From assembly GCA_025980355.1 (NCBI GenBank), contig JAICXR010000207.1, forward strand, positions 1 through 6,392: a stretch of 6,392 nt of DNA, read 5' to 3'. Position 1 is the stretch's first letter. Each line of letters opens with the position of its first letter. Position numbers and translations under genes: made by a program. The stretch comes from Chloroflexota bacterium (GTDB lineage Bacteria > Chloroflexota > UBA4733). Positions 1-5,534 of this stretch are shown here, one piece after another. Under the pieces are notes generated by a model. That model was given only the letters and a program-made list of their open reading frames with translations. It was not told the DNA's origin and did not search any database.

Positions 1-13
1 GAGGGGGTCGCCC

Positions 14-1378
14 ATGTCCCGTGCACAAGAACGCGTCGACGCCTACATCGACGAGCAGATGCCGCGGTGGAGTGACGAGTTGAGCCGCCTCTGCCGGCAG
101 CCGAGCGTGTCGGCACGCCACGAGGGCGTCGAGCAATGCGCGAGCCTGGTGGCGGAGCTCCTTCGGGCGCGCGGCTTCCTGGCGGAGGTGACGCCGGAGG
201 CCGGCGGCCATCCCGTGGTGCTGGCGCAGCGCGCCGGCCTGCCGGGCGCCGGCCGGAAGCTGCTCTTCTACAACCATTACGATGTCCAGCCGCCGGAGCC
301 GCTGGAACTGTGGACGAGCCCGCCGTTCGAGCCGGTGCTTCGGGACGGCGCCCTCTATGCCCGCGGCGCGAAGGACGACAAGGGCGAGTTCATCGCCCGC
401 CTGGCGGCGCTGGACGCCCTGGAGGCCGTCTACGGCGGCTACCCGTGCGATGTCACCTTCTGGGTCGAAGGCGAGGAGGAGATCGGCAGTCCCCACTTGC
501 CGGAATGGGTCGCTGGCCATGCCGGCCGTTTGCAGGCGGACGCCGCTATCTGGGAGGAGGGCGGCGTCGACGCCGACGGCTACCCGACCCTCACGTTAGG
601 CGTGCGTGGCCTATTGTATGTCGAACTGTCCGTCACGGCCCTGAGCCGGGATGCCCACTCCGGCAGTGCTAACCTGTTGCCCAACGCCGATTGGCGGCTG
701 GTCTGGGCGCTGGCCAGCCTGAAGGGGCCGGACGAGCGCGTGCGCATCCCCGGCTTCTACGACGCGGTGCTGGCGCCTTCGCACCGGCAGGAGGAGCTAT
801 TGGCGCTGTTGCCGGGCCAGGAGGAGAGCACCAAGGAGCAGTACGGTCTTCAGCGCCTCCTGCTCGACCGCCAGGGACCGGCGGTGGCCCGGGCGACGTT
901 CGACCCGACATGTAACATCGCCGGCATGGGCGGCGGCTACCAGGGCGAGGGCGCCAAGACGATCGTGCCGGCCCGCGCCAAATGCAAGATTGACTTCCGT
1001 CTGGTGCCGGACCAGGACCCGCACGACATTCTGCGAAAGCTGCGCGCCCACCTGGATAGTCAGCGTTTCTCCGATGTCCAGATCGACGTGCTCGGCGCTG
1101 AGCGTCCCGCCACCGTCGACCCCGATGCGCCGGTTGTGCAGTTGGCGGCGGAGACAGCGCGGGAGGTCTACGGCCTGCCGGCGCGTTTGATCCCCATGAC
1201 AGGCGGCACGACGCCATGCTACCTCGTCTCCGATCTAGGCATCCCCGTCGTCACACCCGGCGTCGGCTATGGCGCCAACGGCGTTCACGGGCCGGACGAG
1301 CACGTGCGGCTGCAGGACTTCGAGCGCGCGGCGCAGCACATCGCCCGCCTGGTGCAGCGTTTCGGCGCCGGTCAGTAG
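14..1378 (+). CDS. M20-family metallopeptidase (dipeptidase/carboxypeptidase-like)
   Basis: A 454-residue cytosolic zinc peptidase of the M20 clan (Peptidase_M20 with an inserted dimerisation domain), which normally cleaves dipeptides or C-terminal amino acids. Visible metal and catalytic motifs: NHYDVQP (H88, D90), ARGAKDDKG (bridging D121), VEGEEEIGS (general base about E155, ligand E156), IWEEGG (E181/E182 at the position of the fourth ligand), DAHSGSAN (H214, contributed across the dimer in relatives), MTGGTTP near 395-401, and GVHGPDEH (H425, last ligand). Residues from about 198 to 340 form the lid/dimer domain. Length is normal for carnosinase-like members (about 450-470). There is no signal peptide. 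The ATG is preceded by GAGGGGG at 1-7, six bases upstream. The gene leads a same-strand run with two sugar-isomerase-like genes. The family assignment is firm; the substrate is unknown. Confidence 0.93.
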   Translation: MSRAQERVDAYIDEQMPRWSDELSRLCRQPSVSARHEGVEQCASLVAELLRARGFLAEVTPEAGGHPVVLAQRAGLPGAGRKLLFYNHYDVQPPEPLELWTSPPFEPVLRDGALYARGAKDDKGEFIARLAALDALEAVYGGYPCDVTFWVEGEEEIGSPHLPEWVAGHAGRLQADAAIWEEGGVDADGYPTLTLGVRGLLYVELSVTALSRDAHSGSANLLPNADWRLVWALASLKGPDERVRIPGFYDAVLAPSHRQEELLALLPGQEESTKEQYGLQRLLLDRQGPAVARATFDPTCNIAGMGGGYQGEGAKTIVPARAKCKIDFRLVPDQDPHDILRKLRAHLDSQRFSDVQIDVLGAERPATVDPDAPVVQLAAETAREVYGLPARLIPMTGGTTPCYLVSDLGIPVVTPGVGYGANGVHGPDEHVRLQDFERAAQHIARLVQRFGAGQ

Positions 1379-1424
1379 GGGACAACGCGTTCGGGAGATG
1401 CCGTGCTATCCTTGCCCGTGGCGT

Positions 1425-1430
1425 AAGGAG
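1425..1430 (+). promoter_or_regulatory. Shine-Dalgarno that fixes a TTG start
   Basis: AAGGAG lies six bases before the TTG at 1437-1439. No ATG or GTG in frame offers a comparable context, and the protein begins exactly where the first beta-strand of the TIM barrel (VGSQLYIY) is expected. This strong ribosome binding site is the reason for choosing TTG as the initiation codon. Confidence 0.8.
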
Positions 1431-1436
1431 TGACCT

Positions 1437-2249
1437 TTGCAAGTCGGCAGCCAGTTGTACATCTACCAGCAACGTAGCAGCGTTGAGTTCGGCCAACCGT
1501 TCGAGGAGGCATTGGATGCCATCTTCGGGCAGGTCCGGGTGGCCGGCTATGAGGGCGTCGAGTTGCCGCTGGCGCTCTGCGGCACGCCGGAAGGGGCGCA
1601 ACGGGTCGGCGACCTGCTGGGCCGGCACGACCTGCAGCTGCCCAGCGTCTATGCCGGCGGCGCGCTCCACGACGACACCGCCAGTGAAACGACCTGGACG
1701 GTACTGGAGCAGGCCGCCGAGGCCAGGCAGCTCGGCATCCGCGTCGTCACGTTCAACCCAGCGCCGCTGCGGGAGCGCGTGAAGACCGAGCAGGAACTCC
1801 AGGCGCAGGCGCAGCGCCTTGACCAGTTGGGCCAGCAGATCCAGAGTCGCGGCCTCAACCTGGCGCTGCACTTCCACGCTCCTGAGTTGGGCGACAACGG
1901 TCGTGAACTCTGGGCGGACCTCGACGGCACTAGCCGCTCCAACGTCGGTCTCTGCCTCGACGTCGACTGGGCCTGGCGGGGCGGCGTGGACCCGTTGGCG
2001 ATCCTGGACCGGTACGGCGATCGACTCGTCTCGCTGCACCTGCGCGACGCACGCGGCGGCAAGTGGGCGCAAGCGTTAGGCGACGGCGACTACGACTACG
2101 CGCCGATCGTCCAGCGGCTGCGCGCCCTCGGCTTCGACGGCTGGCTTCAGGTGGAGCTCGCCTATGAAGCCGGGATGGAGTGGACCCGCTCCACGGCGGA
2201 GAACCTACAACGAAGCCGCGACTGGGTCCGTGCGACACTCGGTGTGTAA
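1437..2249 (+). CDS. Xylose isomerase-like TIM-barrel protein (sugar phosphate isomerase/epimerase family), copy 1
   Basis: A 270-residue protein of the AP_endonuc_2 / xylose isomerase-like TIM-barrel family, whose members isomerise, epimerise or dehydrate sugars, inositols and related polyols using a divalent metal. Start is TTG with an ideal SD. Recognisable elements in order: first strand VGSQLYIY, AGYEGVELP (residues 36-44), LALHFHAPE (142-150), CLDVDWAW (173-180), SLHLRDARGG (199-208), GDGDYDY (215-221) and LQVELAYE (237-244). Probable metal ligands are E150 or nearby histidines, D175/D177, H201 and E240. It follows the M20 gene by 58 nt and precedes a second member of the same fold by 68 nt, so co-transcription is likely. 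The two copies are clearly divergent, so this is not a recent duplication. Substrate is not inferable; annotation as IolE, hydroxypyruvate isomerase or L-ribulose-phosphate epimerase would be a guess. Confidence 0.88.
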   Translation: MQVGSQLYIYQQRSSVEFGQPFEEALDAIFGQVRVAGYEGVELPLALCGTPEGAQRVGDLLGRHDLQLPSVYAGGALHDDTASETTWTVLEQAAEARQLGIRVVTFNPAPLRERVKTEQELQAQAQRLDQLGQQIQSRGLNLALHFHAPELGDNGRELWADLDGTSRSNVGLCLDVDWAWRGGVDPLAILDRYGDRLVSLHLRDARGGKWAQALGDGDYDYAPIVQRLRALGFDGWLQVELAYEAGMEWTRSTAENLQRSRDWVRATLGV

Positions 2250-2301
2250 GGAACGGTGCCGTCGCGCCGGCCCCAGTCGCGGCGAGTGTTCGGAATCCCC
2301 T

Positions 2302-2309
2302 GGGAGGGA
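2302..2309 (+). promoter_or_regulatory. Shine-Dalgarno of second isomerase-like gene
   Basis: GGGAGGGA lies 8 bases before the GTG at 2318 and 11 before the ATG at 2321. The spacing favours GTG, although either codon is possible and they differ by one residue. It rules out the upstream in-frame ATG at 2180, which would overlap the previous gene by 70 nt and add residues unlike the family. Confidence 0.7.
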
Positions 2310-2310
2310 C

Positions 2311-2320
2311 CACGATCGTG
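2311..2320. repeat. Perfect 10-bp palindrome at the start codon
   Basis: CACGATCGTG reads identically on both strands. Its last three bases are the likely GTG start codon of the second isomerase-like gene, and it sits immediately after the SD. It could be a small operator or a translation-modulating element, but a 10-bp palindrome can also arise by chance in GC-rich DNA. Confidence 0.3.
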
Positions 2321-3106
2321 ATGAAGCTGGGCTGTAACACCGTACTTTTCGGCATGGCCGACCTCGCCATCGCCTTGCAGCACATCGCCTGGGCCGGCTA
2401 TGCCGGCGCCGAGCTGGCGGCGCTGCCGGGGATGGCGGACCACATCGACCCCGAACGCGACGCGGAGCGGGCGCGCGACATCGTGATCCACGCCGACGAG
2501 TTGGGGATCGACCTGGTGGCGATCGAGGCGGGCGGCAATCCGGAGCGACAGCAACGCTGCTTCGACCTGGCGCGAGGCCTGGGCATCCCGACCGTCTGCG
2601 TCGGCTCCGGCGGCAAGCCGGACGACCCGTCGTCCTGGCGGGAAGCGATCCAGCGCCTGCGCGGCATGGCGAAGGCGGCGGAGATTGCCGGGGTGACGCT
2701 CGCCGTCAAGCCGCACGTCGGCGCCGCCATCTACAGCACCGAGACCGCCCTGCGGGCGATTCAGGAGATCGATTCCCCGGAGATCGGCATCAACTGGGAC
2801 CCGAGCCATCTCTACCGGAACAATGAAGACCTGGTGGCGTCCGCGCAGCAGTTAGCGCCCTACATTCGCCACGTCCATATCCGCGACTGCCTGAGCCGCG
2901 AGCGCCACGTCGGCCCGCCGGAGACCCAGATCCCCGGTCGGGGCAGCATCGACCTGGCGGCCATCCTGCAGGCGCTGCACGCCGGCGGCTACGACGGCTA
3001 CCTCGACCTGGAAGTGATCGGCGCGAAGAACTATGAGCTGGCCCGCGCCATGGGCATCGCCGCCGAGAGCCGGGGCTACCTGCAGCGTTGCCTACAGGCG
3101 CTATGA
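2318..3106 (+). CDS. Xylose isomerase-like TIM-barrel protein (sugar phosphate isomerase/epimerase family), copy 2
   Basis: About 262 residues, beginning (M)VMKLGCNTVLFG when started at GTG 2318; counting below is from the ATG at 2321. It belongs to the same AP_endonuc_2 / xylose isomerase-like fold as the preceding gene. Landmarks: AGYAGAELA (25-33), LAVKPHVG (127-134, the strand that often carries an EN(N/H)H motif), INWDPSHLY (157-165, with D160 and H163 as likely ligands), RHVHIRDC (183-190, H184/H186 and R188-D189), PGRGSID (205-211) and LDLEVIG (228-234, with E231 as the closing metal ligand). All four barrel metal positions appear occupied, so it is probably catalytically active. Its stop codon adjoins the stop of a decayed minus-strand gene. 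The presence of two different barrels suggests sequential isomerisation/epimerisation steps in one pathway. The substrate is unknown. Confidence 0.88.
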   Translation: MMKLGCNTVLFGMADLAIALQHIAWAGYAGAELAALPGMADHIDPERDAERARDIVIHADELGIDLVAIEAGGNPERQQRCFDLARGLGIPTVCVGSGGKPDDPSSWREAIQRLRGMAKAAEIAGVTLAVKPHVGAAIYSTETALRAIQEIDSPEIGINWDPSHLYRNNEDLVASAQQLAPYIRHVHIRDCLSRERHVGPPETQIPGRGSIDLAAILQALHAGGYDGYLDLEVIGAKNYELARAMGIAAESRGYLQRCLQAL

Positions 3107-3575
3107 GCGGCGGACGAGGCGCTGCATGGGGACGCTGAAGCCGGGCAGCAGCGGCGTCTCCAGCGTGTCATTCGCCTGTCGCGTGACAACGAGGTGCAAC
3201 GCAGCATTCCGACGCTGGTAGACCTCGATCGTCCGGTGGTGCGGCTCGGCGGTCTAACACGCACTGACGCCGCGACGAGAATAGAGCTTCCGTTTGGCGT
3301 CACGATCGCGTTGCTCATTCTTGGTACCGGGCGAGACGGCTTCCACAATGAGTTCCGGCGCATTATGCAAGTGGCCGGCCGTATCCAGCGCTCCAGCGAG
3401 TCGCTCATTAGAGCCAACGCCGGGCTTCTTCCACGTGCAACCCTGCTCGCCGAGCAAGCTCGCGGTCGGCGAGGCCGTACGTCCCCCACTGTCGGCGTTT
3501 GTCGTGCAAACATTGCTTCAGCCACTGCTTCGTTGCGACCGAGAGCTGGACGTTGGCCATACGCTGCTCCATGGG
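3101..3575 (-). pseudogene. Decayed Uma2-family (DUF820) endonuclease-fold gene
   Basis: Reading the minus strand, the core of an Uma2 protein is plain: SNERLAGALDTAGHLH, then APELIVEAVSPGTK, then RDRDAKRKLYSRRGV. It continues in the same frame as HHRTIEVYQRRN, LHLVVTRQANDTLETPLLPG and FSVPMQRLV, and stops at 3101-3103. The family pattern is PDLVVEVLSP ... K..LY...GV.EYW.VDP..RTIEVY. Here a TAG at 3254-3256 falls exactly where the conserved Trp (TGG) of EYW is expected, and the frame is otherwise open to the natural end. Further upstream the frame is closed by a stop at 3518-3520. A more family-like stretch (MANVQLSVATKQWLKQ, about 3558-3511) lies in another frame, so at least one frameshift is also likely. 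The N-terminal limit is uncertain. The catalytic Glu (VEA) and Lys (KRKLY) are still recognisable, indicating fairly recent decay. Confidence 0.8.
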
Positions 3576-3794
3576 CTTCGACTCTCAATTCGCGATGACA
3601 GCGCGCTGACGAACGGCGCCGGGAACATTCTTCGATGGCTGATTGGTACAATTAAGCCGCAACGACAAGATGAATGGCCGGCGATTAGTCCTATGCCGAC
3701 GACGTTCCGGAACGCCATCAGTCTGGACGGCGCTGGCCCAGGGGCAGCGTGAACGCTGGGCAGACTGGGGGCGGTCGGGCGTTGGGCGGACCGG
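3576..3794. other. Non-coding or unrecognised remnant between pseudogene and merR
   Basis: About 220 bases with no ORF that has a ribosome binding site, G/C-biased third positions or a recognisable motif. Base composition is visibly less GC-rich than in the flanking genes (about 57% in 3601-3660 by hand count, against about 77% in 2401-2460). It may hold the unrecognisable N-terminal part of the Uma2 remnant. The only structure seen is the hairpin at 3736-3761. Confidence 0.5.
3736..3761 (-). terminator. Possible hairpin downstream of merR
   Basis: CAGCGT-GA-ACGCTG (3745-3758) is a perfect 6-bp inverted repeat, and it is nested with an outer GCCCA/TGGGC pair (3736-3740 and 3757-3761) that competes for the same bases. 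It lies 34 nt past the merR stop on the minus strand. No T-run follows on either strand, so an intrinsic terminator is only a possibility. Confidence 0.25.
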
Positions 3795-4298
3795 CTATTC
3801 GACGCCGTTCATCCGGTCCCTCAGCGCCTGCAGGCGCTCCTGCTCCTCGTCCAATAGCGCCTGGACGCGGGCGCAGCGGCGCTCCAGGGCGGCGATGAGC
3901 TGCTGGGAGAGCGCCATGGTTTCGGCGAGCAGGCGGCGGCGCTCCGCGGGGTCGGTCGTGGCCTGATAGCGCGCCTGCAACTGGCGGCGTCGGGCGTCGT
4001 CTTCCAGCAAGTCGCGGATTTCGGCGATGGAGAAGCCGACGTTGCGCAGGCCGGCGATCTGCTTCAGGCGCTCCAGGTCGGCAGCGTTGTAGAGGCGGTT
4101 GGCGCCGCGCACGTGGAGCGACGGGCGGAGGAGGCCCTCTTCTTCGTAGAGGCGGATGGCGCGCACCGTGAGACCGGTCTGCTGGGCCATCTCGCCGATG
4201 CGATAGATGGGCGCGACCGCCGGCTCTGCGCCGGACTCTCCCGCCTGCCCACCCACGCCCCGGTTTACCTCGCCTTTCTCTATTGCTACCACTTGCAC
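3795..4298 (-). CDS. MerR-family transcriptional regulator
   Basis: A 167-residue reading from GTG 4298. The winged-helix DNA-binding domain is unmistakable: YRIGEMAQQTGLTVRAIRLY (32-51, helix-turn-helix), then EEEGLLRPS, RGANRLYNAADLERL (64-78, wing), and LRNVGFSIAEIRDLLED (84-100). Residues about 118-165 form the long antiparallel dimerisation coiled coil. MerR proteins usually bind a dyad between the -35 and -10 of a target promoter and twist it into an active form. The only cysteine is C142 within the coiled coil, so the paired-cysteine metal site of CueR, ZntR or MerR and the SoxR cluster site are absent. No fused effector domain follows, and the signal is unknown. The start is uncertain: GTG 4298 lacks an SD and the first 30 residues are not family-like. 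GTG 4254-4256 (153 residues) is an alternative. It points away from the Uma2 gene at 4518, which could be its target. Confidence 0.92.
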   Translation of the reverse strand: MQVVAIEKGEVNRGVGGQAGESGAEPAVAPIYRIGEMAQQTGLTVRAIRLYEEEGLLRPSLHVRGANRLYNAADLERLKQIAGLRNVGFSIAEIRDLLEDDARRRQLQARYQATTDPAERRRLLAETMALSQQLIAALERRCARVQALLDEEQERLQALRDRMNGVE

Positions 4299-4324
4299 AG
4301 GTTACGAATCGCTTACACTCGCAA
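4293..4324. promoter_or_regulatory. Imperfect dyad over the merR 5' end, possible operator
   Basis: Reading the plus strand, TTGC (4293-4296) pairs with GCAA (4321-4324), and GT.A (4301-4304) pairs with T.AC (4313-4316), about one centre near 4308.5. The four bases between the half-elements do not pair. The size and position, in the divergent gap between merR and the Uma2 gene, fit an autoregulatory MerR site. If it is real, the downstream GTG start of merR (4254-4256) becomes more likely than 4298. Confidence 0.3.
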
Positions 4325-4463
4325 CTGCCGGACGCCTGGCCCCACCTGAGGTGGTGTCGCGGTCGTCCTTGCCGGGACGTGCGGCGCACATAGCATACAC
4401 CATGCTGGGTGGCACGCCGTCTGGCCAGATAGATCATAGTCGAGTGGAGGCGGGGCCAGACGC

Positions 4464-4469
4464 TATACT
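4464..4469 (+). promoter_or_regulatory. Possible -10 element for the Uma2 gene
   Basis: TATACT lies 48 bases before the chosen ATG at 4518. It is the same -10 hexamer, in the same CTATACT context, as in the strong promoter at 5423-5451. No good -35 hexamer sits 16-18 bases upstream (the best is TCGAGT at 4440), so the promoter would need an activator such as the divergent MerR protein, or is not real. Confidence 0.35.
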
Positions 4470-4505
4470 GCCGGCAGCCGAATGACGCACAGAGCGAGCG
4501 ACCGG

Positions 4506-4512
4506 AAAGGGA
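4506..4512 (+). promoter_or_regulatory. Shine-Dalgarno that decides the Uma2 start
   Basis: AAAGGGA ends five bases before the ATG at 4518. The upstream in-frame ATG at 4482 has no SD and would add twelve residues (THRASDRKG and neighbours) unlike the family, so 4518 is preferred. Confidence 0.65.
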
Positions 4513-4517
4513 CAGCG

Positions 4518-5369
4518 ATGGCGGTCTTGACGGAGCTTAGCGACTTAGAGCAGTTCTTGCAGACAGTGGCCAACGATGAGGAGGACTCTCCCTGGATGGT
4601 GATGGGCGACCTCCAGGTGAGGGGTGTGGACCTGCTCAAGCCGATCCTACTTCAGCACGCGGAGCGCACCCACTTGCCCTGGTATGTCGCTTCCTACCTG
4701 CTGATCACGATGCCGCGCCCACTGGGGGACGCGATGCTGGAGACGGCGCCGGACCTGCTGGTGGCCACGGCCGCTGAAGATCGTCTGCGCACTTCCTGGA
4801 GCATTCCCGGCGAGGGCAAGGCGCCGGACTTCGTGCTGGAGGTGGCCTCGGAGAAGAGCTGGGGGCGGGACAACGGCGACAAGCCAAGGATCTACGATGG
4901 TATGGGGGTGCAGGAGTATGTCCTCTTCGCGCCGGAGCGCACCAATGGGCCGAAGCTGTCTGGCTGGCGGCGAGACGCCGCGGGGCAGTTTGTGGGGTGG
5001 CCGGTGGACAAGCGCGGCGTGCTCTGGAGCCGGGCGCTGGGAGGGCTGGGCCTGTACGTTGAGCACGGGCAATGGCTGCGGATCTTGGATGCGGAAGGGC
5101 GCCGTCTGCCGACGCCAGTCGAGCTGGCAAGGGACGAACGGCGCCGGGCGGACGCCGAGGCCGCACGTGCCGAAGCGGAAGCAATGGCGCGCGCCGAAGC
5201 CGAGCAGCGGGCCGCGGCGGAATCCGAGCAGCGGGCCGCGGCGGAAGCCACAGCACGGCTGGAGGCTGAGCGGCGGGCTGCCGCGGAAGCCGCGGCCCGA
5301 GTGGAGGCAGAGGCGGAAGTGGAACGTCTTCGTGCGGAGGTACGCCGGCTCCGCGGCGAGGAGGCGTAG
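4518..5369 (+). CDS. Uma2-family (DUF820) protein with long coiled-coil tail
   Basis: A 283-residue protein. Residues 1-200 form the Uma2 domain, a PD-(D/E)XK nuclease fold. Landmarks: LPWYVASYLL (53-62), the first Asp in ETAPDLLVA (D79), GKAPDFVLEVAS (D104, E108), a Lys in NGDKPRIYDGMG (K122), and GVQEYVLFAPE (130-140). These match the D...E.V...K...Y...GV.EY pattern, so the nuclease-type residues appear intact. Residues about 201-283 are an uninterrupted Ala/Glu/Arg coiled coil (ELARDERRRADAEAARAEAE and following) ending in VERLRAEVRRLRG, an arrangement seen in many multi-copy Uma2 proteins of Chloroflexota and cyanobacteria. The cellular role of this family is not established. Endonuclease activity is predicted from the fold only. 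It starts at ATG 4518 on SD evidence and is followed by a GC hairpin. It is not a close copy of the decayed Uma2 gene at 3101-3575. Confidence 0.9.
   Translation: MAVLTELSDLEQFLQTVANDEEDSPWMVMGDLQVRGVDLLKPILLQHAERTHLPWYVASYLLITMPRPLGDAMLETAPDLLVATAAEDRLRTSWSIPGEGKAPDFVLEVASEKSWGRDNGDKPRIYDGMGVQEYVLFAPERTNGPKLSGWRRDAAGQFVGWPVDKRGVLWSRALGGLGLYVEHGQWLRILDAEGRRLPTPVELARDERRRADAEAARAEAEAMARAEAEQRAAAESEQRAAAEATARLEAERRAAAEAAARVEAEAEVERLRAEVRRLRGEEA
5200..5246 (+). repeat. Perfect 23-bp direct repeat, 24-nt period, inside the coiled-coil coding region
   Basis: Two identical 23-bp units at 5200-5222 and 5224-5246 are separated by one base and encode EQRAAAE twice in the 8-residue unit (A/S)EQRAAAE. 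A degenerate third relative follows around 5266-5292 (RRAAAEAAA). The in-frame period preserves the reading frame on unit gain or loss. Confidence 0.9.
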
Positions 5370-5381
5370 CTGGCGCCATCG

Positions 5382-5400
5382 GCCGCCCCCGCTCGGCGGC
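5382..5400 (+). terminator. GC hairpin after the Uma2 gene
   Basis: GCCGCC (5382-5387) pairs perfectly with GGCGGC (5395-5400) across a 7-nt loop, beginning 13 nt after the Uma2 stop codon and ending 22 nt before the next promoter. The place fits a terminator, but no T-run follows, so it may be Rho-assisted or merely a GC-rich palindrome. Confidence 0.4.
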
Positions 5401-5422
5401 GCACTTCGGGCCTCCCCAGCGG

Positions 5423-5451
5423 TTGACAGCCCTCTGCCCGCTGTCTATACT
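5423..5451 (+). promoter_or_regulatory. Sigma-70-type promoter of the sdhA gene
   Basis: TTGACA (5423-5428) is a consensus -35, followed by an exact 17-nt spacer and TATACT (5446-5451), one mismatch from the TATAAT consensus. Transcription is expected to begin near A5458 or A5461. This is the only near-consensus promoter in the window and implies strong, probably constitutive expression of the downstream respiratory gene. Confidence 0.85.
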
Positions 5452-5460
5452 CGCGCCACG

Positions 5461-5523
5461 ATGGCGGGAATGCGGCGGGCCCGGCAGGAGAACGATGGCC
5501 TGCCGACGGGAGCCGAGGGGTGA
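5461..5523 (+). CDS. Possible 20-codon leader ORF upstream of sdhA
   Basis: An ATG at 5461 opens a 20-codon frame (MAGMRRARQENDGLPTGAEG) that ends with TGA at 5521-5523, overlapping the first bases of the sdhA SD. The ATG is at or within about 3 nt of the predicted transcription start, so it could only be translated as a leaderless message. The peptide has no recognisable motif and no run of one amino acid as in attenuators. It may be a chance frame. Confidence 0.25.
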   Translation: MAGMRRARQENDGLPTGAEG

Positions 5524-5528
5524 GAGGA
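5522..5528 (+). promoter_or_regulatory. Shine-Dalgarno of sdhA, sets the GTG start
   Basis: GAGAGGA ends six bases before GTG 5535. The protein from this GTG starts (M)QHDILIVGAGLAG, precisely at the FAD-binding first strand, as in the family. No other start codon in frame fits. Confidence 0.8.
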
Positions 5529-5534
5529 CCTAGC

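Noticed and set aside
669..1217. Long minus-strand open frame inside the M20 gene
   Set aside because: It is Arg/Pro/Ala-rich with no motif and lies opposite an intact, well-supported coding frame. Such shadows are normal in GC-rich DNA.
1251..2072. 273-codon minus-strand open frame opposite the first isomerase-like gene
   Set aside because: It is long and looks moderately protein-like because it mirrors codons of the real gene. There is no family motif and no ribosome binding site, and the plus-strand gene is secure.
2180..2317. N-terminal extension of the second isomerase-like gene from ATG 2180
   Set aside because: It would overlap the preceding gene by 70 nt, has no suitable SD, and adds residues unlike the family. 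The SD at 2302-2309 points to 2318 or 2321.
3194..3752. Plus-strand open frames of 134 and 152 codons in the gap after the isomerase genes
   Set aside because: They lie antisense to the Uma2 remnant, lack SD sequences and show no motif.
4392..4406. AGCAT-ACACC-ATGCT inverted repeat between merR and the Uma2 gene
   Set aside because: Five-bp arms around a five-base loop are easily produced by chance, and nothing nearby (T-run, promoter element, second copy) supports a function.
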